A stretch of DNA of 64,000 bases from positions 124,001-188,000 of the forward strand of contig NC_089178.1 in assembly GCF_947507565.1 (NCBI RefSeq), written 5' to 3'. Origin of the DNA: Oscarella lobularis (lineage: Eukaryota > Porifera > Homoscleromorpha > Homosclerophorida > Oscarellidae). The notes below the pieces were generated by a model. It worked only from the letters and a program-made list of their open reading frames with translations. It made no database searches and had not been told where the DNA came from. This document shows, piece by piece, positions 48,336 through 58,506 of this stretch. Numbering within the stretch: position 1 is the stretch's first letter; each line of letters starts with the position of its first letter. The position numbers and the translations under genes were made by a program.

Positions 48336-51300
48336 ATGACGTTTGCCATCACAATCTGCTGTGTGTCGCCGGTGCGTCACGGCGGATTTAGTCATCGCTC
48401 TGCCTCGACCCAGCTGCTTGTTCTCCTCACAGCTGCCCTTCAGTGTATAATGACTGCAGGTAAAGTTTCTGACAACAGTGGATAGAAACACGACTAGATG
48501 CATCGTACCTGCATGGCCTGGGGTTATTGAGTCGTGCTTTATCGCGCGGGCGCCTGGCTATATCCACCATCTCTTTTCTATAGCTGTCTCAATTCAACTA
48601 CTATAGTTGAGACAGACTTCTCAACAGCAACGTATCCTTCTGACGGTCTTGCCGTCATTGCGGGAAGCAGTGGGATGCGTCAAAGAAAACATACGACATC
48701 ACTAATCCCGCAAAGCGCCCCGAGTCGCAGCGGCACATGCTTCGAGTATAGGCTTGAAAAATTGCATAAAAATTCCCTGATTTAGTTTTACCCCCAAGTT
48801 AAGCAGACTACCAATTTTTGGTCGACAGCAAAAATTAATATGAATATGACAATGCACTGAATTTAACAGGAAACTCTCCCAAATATTAATTTAGCAACGA
48901 GGTGCTCGTACACGATGTACTATTGACTGTAGTAGCTTGTTTTGAACGCGGTAGGTAACTGACACTGCCCACTGACATGCATAAACTTTACTGCGTGTGC
49001 ATTCCTAATGCTGCTTACCTTTAGGAATTGGCTCGGCTCCGGTATTCACTTGTGTCACGTTTAACACTACTCTCAAGGAAGACGTTGCCGTGGGCACATT
49101 CGTTCTTCGCATCGAAGCTACCGACGCCGATGGCGATCCTCTTGATTACAGTATACACGAGACCAATAATTATTTTAGCATAAACGCTATATCCGGTGAA
49201 GTGAAGACAGCGAAAAAGTTAGATCGAGAGACAATCGAGCTGCACTCGTTCAAAACATCTGTAACGGATTACCTGCACAGAACAGAGGCCTCCGTTCTCG
49301 TCCGCGTCGAAGATGTCAATGATAATGCACCTGTCTGCCATCCATCTGTAATACAAGTTCACGTTTCTGAGGCGGAGAACGTAGGAAAACATCTCACCCA
49401 AGTGAACTGTACAGACAGAGATGCGGGACTCAACAAACAGCTTCTCTTTGAAGCGAGTTCGGATGGAAGTGTAGTCGGCGTACACAACGAGAGTGGCGTC
49501 GTGTTTTTGCACAAAAATGTTGACTACGAAGACAGACAGATTGAAGAAGAAAATGTGACAGTTAGAGACTACGGAGTGCCATCGCTCTCAACTAACGTCA
49601 CGCTCGTCATAATCGTTGACCCAATAAATGAATATTCGCCAGTTTTCGAAAACAAGACCTACGACGCCCTTGTAAAACTCCCTACTACGCTTAACACTAC
49701 GCTCTTAACGGTTAGAGCTCACGATCTCGATGAGGGTGCCGACGGGCAAATCGTGTACAAACTTACAACTCAAAACAAGTACTATACTATTGACCAATCG
49801 AGCGGGGAGCTGCGAAGCAGATCTACTGTATGGAATTATTGCTCTCACGACACCCTTTTCGTTAAAGCAATAGATTTGGGATATAAACCGAGATCAACTA
49901 CAGTCAAAGTTCGCATTGCTTTTGAATACACACCAACGTGTGCATCTCAATTGGTGCAGGTGTTCGTGCAAGAGTCCGTTTCACTTGGTACTACTGTCTA
50001 CTCGTTAAACTGTTCAGATCCCTATGGTCATCTAATGAAGTACGCTATTGTAGGCGGAAACGGTCACTTTCAGATAAACGATTTGGGCAATGTGATTGTT
50101 GCTCGATCATTAGATTATGAAATTGATGGAGAGTACAGGTTGACAGTAAGTGCCAAGCAGCGATGTCCCAAATCTTCTAACGCTACTACGGCAACCGTTA
50201 CTCTACTTGTGACTCTGATTGGAGTGAACGAGTTTTCACCGTTATTTACTCAATCTCTGTACAACATCTCTGTTTGGGAGAATGCTAGCTTTGCTCAGGC
50301 AATAGGGAAAGTCCGCGCTTACGACGGCGACAAGGGACGAGATGGGGAAGTATCGTACCTTATTATAAAAGCAGAAACGCCCTTCCTCGTAGATGCAAGA
50401 GCAGGCAGTCTTATTCTCGCAGGACAGTTAGACAGAGAGAAGGTCGACTCGTATGAAATCAAAATCAGGGCCATTGACAACGGGATTCCTGAGCCTAAAT
50501 CAAGCACAGCTACAGTCTTCATCACAATAGCTGATGTCAACGACAATTCACCAGCATGTTTTCCCTCTCTGTATGCAGTCAACGTAATAAGTCCCGTTAC
50601 TGTGGGAGAAAAAGTGATTGATTTATCCTGCAAGGACGCAGACAGCAATCTCAACGCCAAATTGACATATCATATTTCCAATCAACCTTACCAAAATCTT
50701 TTTGCTATTAGCGACAACGGTTCCATGCATGCCAATAGAGCCATCGCCGGAAAATCCCATCCAGAGACAGTCGTAGTCACAGTCACCGTATCTGATTCAG
50801 GACTGCCACGCTTAGCTACTGATGTCTCGGTTGTAATTCAAATTGGTGCAAGCAGTAATGGTCCTTACTTTGATTCCCCTACGTACAACGTTTCCGTGAC
50901 GGAAAACAGCCCAATCGGTTTCAGCGTACTACAGATCAACGCTCGCGGTGGATCAACTGCTATATCATATCACATTGTTGCAGGAAATGACGACGGAAAT
51001 TTTGCCATTGGTCAAAATTCCGGATCTCTGTACGTCGCCGGCATTCTGGATAGAGAAAAAAGAGACAGTTACCAACTCGCTATCAAAGCTGACAACGGTA
51101 TCTCAAACATCACCACCGTTTTCCTTGACGTCGGAGACGTTAATGACAATCGACCAACGTGCAGTAAAGCTGTCTATTCCGTCGAAATAGCAGAAGACGC
51201 TCCTGTCACTGATCCTCAGGTTCTACTCCGTTTGACCTGCACTGATGTTGATCTAGGAGAAAACGGTCGTTTGGTGTATAAAATTCAAGGTCAAACTCAA

Positions 51301-52995
51301 CTGACTGTAGACAATTACGGCGTGATTCGTGGGATTGTAACACAATCTATGAAAGCAGTTACGATTTCGGTTGAAGACAATGGAGTGCCACAACTAAGCA
51401 CTGCCGTCGTTGCTGTTATATTGATAAAACGTTCCAACCAACAATTGAAGTTGTCGTTTGAAAAGAGCATCTTCCATCTGCAGATACCGGAAAATGTTGA
51501 CGTCAATACGACGGTGTTTGCTTTACGCTGTACTCCGGTAAATAACGGCGAGATCATTGCGTATAAAATCGTGTCTTCAGATAATAATCAGTCAAATTCT
51601 CATTTCTTTCTTGACGAAAAAGGAAGATTGAGCCTAAGACTGCCTTTGCAATACAAGGTCCTCAAGAGACACGGGCTAATAATAAGATGCAGTTCCAGTG
51701 TCGCATCAAGCTTTGCTTACGTGAACATTGACGTTCTTGAGGTCACGCGAACTTGCAATCCGACACACTACGGTGGAATAATCATGTCACAAAACAGTCC
51801 AGGCTATGTGGTCGCTCAGCTGAACTGCGTCAAAACAGACGTTTCTTTCATTTTCAAGGACGTCGACTGGAAACGATATTTTGCTGTAAATGCGTCAGGC
51901 CACTTTATTGTTAGAAGTCTCCCAAAGACGCAGCAGCGTGATCGAGTCTTCGTTGTTGGTATTACTGCTGTAGACAGGAGGCAACTCCATCAGAACACCA
52001 CAATCACTGTCTTTATCTACATTGTCCACTCGAGCCAATCAGAAAACACCCCATTCAGAAAAAACGACGAGTGGCATAATCACACAATCCTCTTAGACCT
52101 GCAGGCCGAAAATTTAGATCAAGTAAGTCTTTTTTGGGTAGATTCGTCTACACACTTTTCTACTTCTCTCGTAGTGGATTCAAAGCGACTACAGCAAAAT
52201 ACGAACATTACTAGCCCTTTCAGCGACACTCTATTGCTCATCGAACATGTGCCGTCAGAACGACACCATTTTCCACGATAACGACGTCGTCGTCGTACAG
52301 CAGCAGGAGAGAATAAATTCCGGACGAAAGGAACTAACAGTCGCTCTCTACATGACTTTCCCGAGCACGAACGTTTACGTTCCGTTGAAAACTCTCGTCG
52401 ACATCGCGCTTTACGCGAGGGAAAACGTATCTCGCGCAACTCGTGCCGTTATTGGCGAAATTCAACCGGGACGGCTTGTGTCTTCGACGACGAGTGAGCA
52501 GAAAGGGGTGTTCGCATTGGCTGCGGCCGGTGGAGCGCTGTCAGTGTTCCTTCTTGTTGGTCTCGTTATCGCCATCGTTTTGTGTACGCGAAAGAGGTAG
52601 CTTTACTGACTAAACGATACCTAGGGGCTTTCACCGACTCTTGATCTGATAGGAGGAAGACGACCAAGGTTGCTCCTTTCGGTAGCGACTCGGAAGATCG
52701 GCACTGTCGAGCCGATCCCTCGAAAGGGACCCCGATCGCCCATCCCGATCATGACGCATCCGTTCGGAACGTGGGCGGTGTTTCGTCCTCCGTTGTCGAC
52801 ATGCCAGGCGCGGTGAACGTGGAATGCGTCGGGGTAGACAGGAAAACGTCACTTCGACGTCACCAAACACAAATCCTTGACAACATCAACAAACTATTCA
52901 CACTGACACCTACGCAAAACGCGCATTCCGCAGATTTATTGCAGTCGGACGACAGCGGAATCGACGTCGACGTTCGCAAGGACGCAAACCAATGA
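48336..52995 (+). CDS. Transmembrane cadherin-repeat protein, four exons, about 1328 aa
   Basis: Exons run 48336-48459, 49025-52122, 52175-52596 and 52653-52995, with phases 1, 0 and 2 and an intact frame. Exon 1 ends in a hydrophobic stretch (QLLVLLTAALQ) that can serve as signal peptide or signal anchor; the start is the least certain part. Exon 2 encodes about nine cadherin (EC) repeats. Calcium-binding DVNDN linkers are clear at three boundaries (EDVNDNAP, ADVNDNSP, GDVNDNRP), with LDRE and DADG/DRDAG motifs. Several other linkers have lost the consensus (DPINEYSP, GVNEFSP), and repeats often carry a Cys pair. A juxtamembrane region precedes the membrane segment (GGALSVFLLVGLVIAIVL, exon 3). 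The cytoplasmic tail of about 120 aa ends QSDDSGIDVDVRKDANQ and shows no evident beta-catenin or p120 site. It is protocadherin- or FAT-like rather than classical. Intron 1 is 565 bp. Confidence 0.85.
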
Positions 52996-53215
52996 CTAAC
53001 ATTTGGTCTTTTTTATTGCACAAAAAAATGCAACTCTGTATACTACATATAACCTGCGCCTACTGCTGCTACTAAACTCCACTCGCGCAACGCCACCAAA
53101 AAATACTGTGCAGCGCGTCAGAGCGAGGCAAGCACGAAGATCAGTTATAAACGCAGAAGCTGCTTAGTTTAACGTATAAAAAATGTCTCCCGCCTCTCTC
53201 TCTCTCTCTCTCGGA
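52996..53215. other. 3' flanks of the converging cadherin and Ser/Pro-rich genes, with (CT)n
   Basis: The two genes face each other, with 220 bp between stop codons. It holds a short (CT)n microsatellite at about 53194-53212. No further gene is seen. Confidence 0.5.
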
Positions 53216-55588
53216 CTACGCTACACGAGAATAAGATCGGCTGGGAGGTCGCGACTGACCGGGCGGCAGCGGCGTCGGCGCGATTAGGTTTATAGAGGGT
53301 ATCATACCGCCGGCACATCGGGCTATGTCTAGAAGGCTCGACGACATTGGCGTCGACGATCCCGAGCTGCAAAGCGACAGCAGCGATGACGTCGCCGTCA
53401 TTGACTGCCTTCGTATCGCGATCTCTGGCGGAGGCAGTGGTTCGACGGAATCTTCGCCTTGCGCCGGATCGACGGTGACGGTGACGGCGGCTGTCGCAGC
53501 GGCGACGGCGGCGACGCTTCCTTCGCTGGATCGGCAAACGTGAAGGTTCGACGATGACAGATCGGGGGTACCAATTGCTGGCAAAGGCGCTTTTCGCAGC
53601 GCTTCCAATGATCTTGCTACGCTCGGCGGGGATCCGCCAATCAGGACAAGATTGGAACCCCTATGCAAAAAAAGCGTTCATGAACGAAGCGGCGGTAGGT
53701 TCTCTTGAATATTTACCCGGACGAGGAACGCGGCCACGACTGGCCAGTATGAACAGGATGTGCGTGCCTGCCGTTGACGTCCGTCTGCTGTTGGACGGGC
53801 GAGGAGGAAGAGGGTGTTTGAATTGGCGGCAGCGTGTGCGGCGGCGGCAGCGGCGCACCCATTGCAAGATGGCCCGTCTATAGAAAACACCAATACGTGA
53901 CCGCAAATATAGAATATTGAAAGTCGACAACCTTGGATGACGACGACGGAAATGGCGGAAAGTGCTTCTGCTGCTGCGGCGGCGGTTGCGGAGACGACAG
54001 TTGAGGTATACTAAACTGGATATACATCTCTCGGCCAGTCAAATTGCTCTTCGTGTCGGAGAGGTAGAGGTTCTTCTTCACCGTCGGACGCCCGGCACTG
54101 ATAGGAGACAAGCACTTCCTATTCCAGCCTGCCTGCGGAGGCTCGAGATGCGCCGAGCGCCGAGGCGACGCGGTAGCGTAATAGTGATCCAGGACGTGGC
54201 CTTTGACGGACGTGCGACTAGACGTTGCCGAACAACTATCAAACGCCGAATCGGATGACGTCGACGTGCTGAGCGAGAGCAGCGATCGACGATTCCGATA
54301 GCGACCGCTTGGAGCCGGCGACAGTTTGACGGGCGAGAGCGGCGTGAGAGGAGTAAAGGGCGAAGCGGTGCGCGTGCGAATGTCGGGCGTTTTGGAGAGA
54401 ACTGACGGCGATAGGGGCGGAGAGGATGCAATGGGCGGGAGTCGCGGCACTCCAGACTTGGTCCTGCGTAGTGCAAGAATAGAACGAAATGAGCGGGGGG
54501 ACGGAGGGAGGAACGGAGCGACCAGATGGATGCTGTCGAGTCGAAAATTAAAATTATACTAGGTAGCGAATTTGACCGCAGGGGAATAAGCGGCGGCGGC
54601 GGCGGCGGCGGCGCGGCGGCAAATAAAAAAGGCTTTACACTGCCGACGGTGTCGCCTCACCTTTCGTTGAGCTCGTCTCCGGAGACCGACACGCTGGAAC
54701 CGTAGCCGGACGAATCGCCTCCTGCCGCGACAAGAGAAAGACGAATTAGATGATGGAACCCCCTCCTCGTTTTTCGCTGCAGGCGCGCGTTTGTACCGTA
54801 GTAAACGTCCACGTTGAGCGACTTTCTCGCTGCGGCTATGCGCGGTTTTGTCGATTCCCTACCGGCGCGTTTACGGTTCTTTGATTTTCTTCCGTGCTTC
54901 AACCCCTAAACGAAACGTTCGGTTACGATAGAGAGGGACGAGTAGTGTGTCGGCAAGGTTCCGGCGAATAGAGGAAGAGGACGCCTTTCTCACCCAAGCG
55001 ATAGGCAAGTCGTACTTGGATCGACGTCTATCGTCGAACCCGTTAGATCGAGGTATCATTAGAGAGGGTTGGGAACGTTTCGACTGAACTTGCAGTGAGA
55101 GTTGTGATGCGCGCGGGGCGGGGCTAATTAGGCGGACGTAAATTTCGTCTCACTATTTCTAAGTTCTACGAGTTCTATATGACGATCGCGTCGACACGAC
55201 AACGTCGTCTACGGAGCCAACAGTGCGACGAAAAGCGAGCGTAGTCGTGCGGGAAGCGCACAAGCTTAGGGGCCCTAATTGCGACCTTCGCGTTGGTCCA
55301 GGGAAGGTGTGGTCGCAACCGGAAGCTACTCGCGTTTCCTAAACCAACCTTCCCTCTTTTCGTCGTTCAAAGATCGTTTATCGCTTTGATTTACTCGACT
55401 AAGTTGCCATTGGAAAGTGGAAGGCGATTCGAAACAGTCGAAGAGGATGGCAACGTGCACAGCAGGGGTCCCACGCGGGAAATCGCCTCATGCTAGATCC
55501 CACAACCTACCTTTTCGCCTCGCCGATATTCGCGATCTCGCGACGACGCAGCGGCGTCTGATTCCCGTCGACGCGCTCTTTCGTCCAT
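53216..55588 (-). CDS. Unrecognised Ser/Pro-rich, basic N-terminus protein, five exons, 486 aa
   Basis: I do not recognise this gene. Exons 55588-55511, 54905-54661, 54463-53932, 53877-53717 and 53660-53216 join in frame (phases 0,2,0,2) to give 487 codons, which supports a real gene despite low complexity. The N-terminus is strongly basic (KHGRKSKNRKRAGRES), a possible nuclear signal. Next come GDSSGYGSSVSVSGDELNE, long Ser/Pro/Thr-rich stretches with many SP and TP sites (TPLTPLSPVKLSP), a DSAFDSCSATSSRTS segment, poly-Pro/Gln (PQPPPQQQ), and a C-terminus ending SRPPSRSYSRVA. It looks mostly disordered and could be a phosphorylated regulatory or scaffold protein (inference). A (GGC)n tract lies in intron 2. 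Donors at 53931 (GTTGTC) and the first-exon choice are the weak points. Confidence 0.6.
54591..54620. repeat. (GGC)n tract in an intron
   Basis: About 30 bp of CGG/GGC triplets with one interruption, between exons 2 and 3 of the Ser/Pro-rich gene. Confidence 0.85.
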
Positions 55589-56264
55589 TTTGAGACGCAG
55601 AACGGAAACCAACTGGGCGTGTTGCCTATATAACAAACCACAATAAATTCTCGCGTCGACGCAGGGTGGATTCAATTGATTGTACAGAGCTTTCAGAGCA
55701 GGGGCGCGCTGCTATATCGAGAGATAGGGACCTCTAAACGTCTCCGCTCTAGCTTCCACCTACAGCAGGTCTTAGACTGAACCAGACGCTCTTTTCTCGT
55801 AGACTAAACGTGGGAAAGTCAACGGCGTGTAGTGGTCTCTGCTATGACGCTATATTCGCCCCCGTGGCCCCACAGTGTCGCCAATCGCGTCGCGTATACT
55901 CACCAAAAACAAGGCCTGCCTTCGCTGTCAACAACCCACTTGTAGGCGCTGTTGCGACGCTGCTCGGCGGATCCTTTGACGATCTTCGCTCAGGAAACGA
56001 GATTCGCTCGCTAGCGCAACAGGACTCAATTTGCTATTGTGTGGCTAAACCCCTGCTACGAGCCAAACCCCCCACCAAGGATTCTGTGTATACTTTTGAG
56101 GTGGGCTGGTCCTGGGGAGATTCTTATCGTCTCATTAGCGTAATGGCATCATGAGCTCTGACGGATGTTCACGTGCGCTCGCACGCGAGCTCTGCGTGAG
56201 ACTCTCTGCGCGTGAACAATAACCGAGATACCCCGGACGCTGTGCGTAGCAACGAAGTAGCGAC
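55589..56264. promoter_or_regulatory. Divergent intergenic region, Ser/Pro-rich gene / CFAP276
   Basis: 676 bp lie between the two start codons. CCTATATAACAAA near 55624-55636 is a possible TATA element. An inverted-repeat-like stretch, GTGCGCTCGCACGCGAGCTC (56172-56191), and repeats of GCGTGA are present. A 114-codon open stretch at 55810-56154 has no recognisable domain and no splice support, and I do not call it a gene. Confidence 0.4.
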
Positions 56265-56798
56265 ATGTCTCGAGATCCGTATCCATTCCCTCGTCAGGAG
56301 AACGACAGCAATTTTACAAAGGAGAAGAGCGACCCGGTATAAAAAAGACTCGCGCATCGTTTCAATTCCTTCTGTACGCGTCAAACTCTAGACCCAGTAC
56401 CTACACGGCTCTTTGACGTTGAAATCGAAGGAAAATCCGTGGGAACGATTGAATCAGACGGCAACGCTTGCCAGCGATCGACGCCACGCGTTCCACTTCG
56501 ATCCCAAAGCGCCGCGAGACAGTCTCGACCTCGTGCTGAAAGCCCACTACGATCATCACAGTAACTTCCTCAGATCAAAAGCGGAGACTCTAATACAACC
56601 CGAAACGATCGGTCTTCCGCATGGGTACGCCGAAAAAATAGTCGACAGGGAAAAAATAGAATTGTGAGGGAAAGATTTGTAGACGAATTTTGAAAAATCG
56701 AGCCTCGCCAGAAGAGTACGTCGATCGCAACGAGATGGATTACGTTGAAGCGAAAGATAAACGAACACTGAATCCACACAGTATCGGGGGAGCAATAG
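56265..56798 (+). CDS. CFAP276: CFAP276 (C1orf194) orthologue, ciliary microtubule inner protein; last exon not placed
   Basis: Exons 56265-56336, 56392-56624 and 56683-56798 join in frame (phases 0, 2, then 1 going out). The start ATG gives MSRDPYPFPRQEN. Family landmarks seen: QYL, then NPWERLNQTATLAS, RRHAFHFDPKAPRDSLD, KAHYDHHSNFLRSK, ETLIQPETIGLPHGRILKNR and NPHSIGGAI. These match what I know of CFAP276, a small protein lining the inside of ciliary doublet microtubules. Without splicing, exon 2 would run to a stop at 56665. The 58-bp intron beginning GTACGC restores the conserved HGR...LKN segment, so splicing is preferred. Exon 3 ends at a consensus GTAAGA in phase 1. The final coding piece is short; candidates begin at 56892 or 56898, and I cannot choose between them. 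Confidence 0.7.
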
Positions 56799-57143
56799 GT
56801 AAGACACGTACCTATATACAGACCTGTCTGTTATGAACTTATCTGCATATGATATGGACACGCACTTCAATTGCAAACTAAGATGTCTTAGCTTCTAGTA
56901 GGATGGACTATTGAAGTGTCCATTAGAGGCGGTAGAAAACCTTTTAGCGCTCAATATTTTTTTTGTGTCTAAGAGCTTTCCTTGCTGGTTCCATTGCTTG
57001 ACTTGATGTTTTCATAGAGAGCCATCACAGTGCTGCTACCAATCGAGGCTACTCAAGAAAAGACGACGGCGGCTTTTATACTACCTGAGACTATTTGCAT
57101 GATTAGTGGGGTCTAAAAGAAAAAAAAAACTGCGCCTTTTTTT
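56799..57143. other. 3' flanks of CFAP276 and TMBIM4
   Basis: It holds the unresolved final exon of CFAP276 and the 3' side of TMBIM4. A short A-run at 57119-57129 and T-rich stretches are present. I see no other gene. Confidence 0.4.
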
Positions 57144-58225
57144 TCAGTTGTTGTCCTTTGACAGTAGCCTGAGTATATAAAGGAATAGATTGAGAACGTC
57201 AAGATAGAGATTGATTGCTGCGACGATGTAGTCTTCAGGTGACAGCCGATGCATGATCATGTGCGTGTCAAAGATGATGAAGCCAGAGAAGACGACTGCT
57301 CCAGCAAGGGAGATGACAAAGTCGAGCGAATCAGAACGAATGAAGAACTAGAGATGGAAAAATAGATAGATAGATAGGATAATGAGACAGATTTTCCTCA
57401 TAATCGTCCTCCTCTCAAACCTGAAGAAATCCGCCAAGGATTAGAATCCAGAGGAAAGAAAAGAGACTAAGTGAGCAAAAACAAAATTTAGAGACATTTC
57501 ATTCCCTTCCTCCCCGAGTCGACCTTGCTCCCCAAGTGCTGTAATCACGCTTGCTCTGCAGTGTAAAGGCGGTGAGACCGACAAAAACGGCCAACGTGAG
57601 GAAAAACGCCTCAAGAACGATGAGCCGATCATAGAACGTCACTGCTCACAGAACGAGATTTTAGCTAAGCCAACAATGCAATGAATAATGACTATACCGG
57701 CGACGCCGACCGTATACGCTTCACACAAAGTCTAAAAATTGTTTTCGTTAGCCAATGATTGCATGCTTTCGCGTTTTGACTTACAAATGCTGCGAGAAGG
57801 TAGAGATTTGTCGGGTGTTCGTTTTTCTTCACGAGAAGAGCGATGAGAATTGCAAACGTAGCGAAAGCGGCGACTAACATTGTCGTGGGACTAAAAGAAG
57901 ACGAAACCTAGGAGGGCCGGGCCCCTTTTCTCGCCTTCTGTGACGCACCTTCCACGAACAAAGCTCTTGACCGAGTCGACCGTCACAAAGAGCGTCGCCA
58001 CGGCGACAGTCAGAGCCAGTTGCGCCGTTAGAATGCCGTAAACTTTGCGAAGAAAGCCTGAAAGAGCGACGGCATCGATTCGATGCGCTTCCTGCGCTTC
58101 ACGGACTCACCGAGGCGAATTTGCACGGAGACTTGCGCGACGACGACGCTGTCGCGATAAGACATGCGCCCTGTCTGCTGCTCCTCCTTGTCGTCGCCGT
58201 ACTCCACGTCTTTCACAGAGCTCAT
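57144..58225 (-). CDS. TMBIM4: TMBIM4 / Lifeguard-4 (Bax-inhibitor-1 family), seven exons, 243 aa
   Basis: Exons run 58225-58111, 58057-57949, 57890-57785, 57731-57698, 57641-57524, 57466-57421 and 57347-57144. All are in frame, for 244 codons, close to the length of vertebrate TMBIM4. The start [17 protein letters not shown] is a charged cytosolic leader, followed by [15 protein letters not shown], the conserved entry to the first membrane segment. Seven hydrophobic segments follow, with [45 protein letters not shown] and [20 protein letters not shown] as family hallmarks. The conserved Asp of FDTH in the pore or pH-sensor region is present. Members are multipass Golgi/ER membrane proteins that set calcium levels and oppose apoptosis (family knowledge). 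It is divergent from the PM20D1-like gene, with 281 bp between starts. Confidence 0.93.
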
Positions 58226-58506
58226 GATGGGGACCTTAGGTGACGTATGAGACTGCCGTATGTGGTGTGACGTCAGAGTAGCGTGGGTCAACGATAGATA
58301 GATCAGCGAGAGCAGTCGTTCGTTGCAGCAAATCCCATTCCATGATCGATCAGTACGTATAGACATACGACTGCGGGATCAGATTGTAAAGCCAGGGGTT
58401 GTCACGCGTTGTACGCGTGAAGCTGGTTTCGCCTCGTTACTTGTTGTCTCTGGTTCCAGTTCTGGGAAAAACAACAAGTACACATCGCGCAAGCGCAGTG
58501 ATCAGA
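58226..58506. promoter_or_regulatory. Shared divergent promoter region, TMBIM4 / PM20D1-like
   Basis: 281 bp lie between opposite start codons. It contains two TGACGT motifs (CRE-like half sites) at about 58239-58244 and 58269-58274, on the TMBIM4 side. No TATA box is evident. Bidirectional use is inferred. Confidence 0.45.

Noticed and set aside
48534-48785. 83-codon open frame within the first cadherin intron
   Set aside because: It sits between a consensus donor at 48460 and the acceptor at 49024, with no similarity or domain.
53325-53543. Short plus-strand open frames opposite the Ser/Pro-rich gene
   Set aside because: They lie wholly inside a minus-strand exon and have repetitive Ser/Thr/Ala composition from GC-rich triplets.
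55810-56154. 114-codon plus-strand open frame between the Ser/Pro-rich gene and CFAP276
   Set aside because: It has no recognisable domain and no supporting splice sites, and its length is compatible with chance.
56413-56667. CFAP276 exon 2 as a complete single-exon gene ending at 56667
   Set aside because: The start would be a TTG and the end diverges from the family. Splicing at 56624/56683 restores the conserved HGRILKN segment and continues to NPHSIGGAI.
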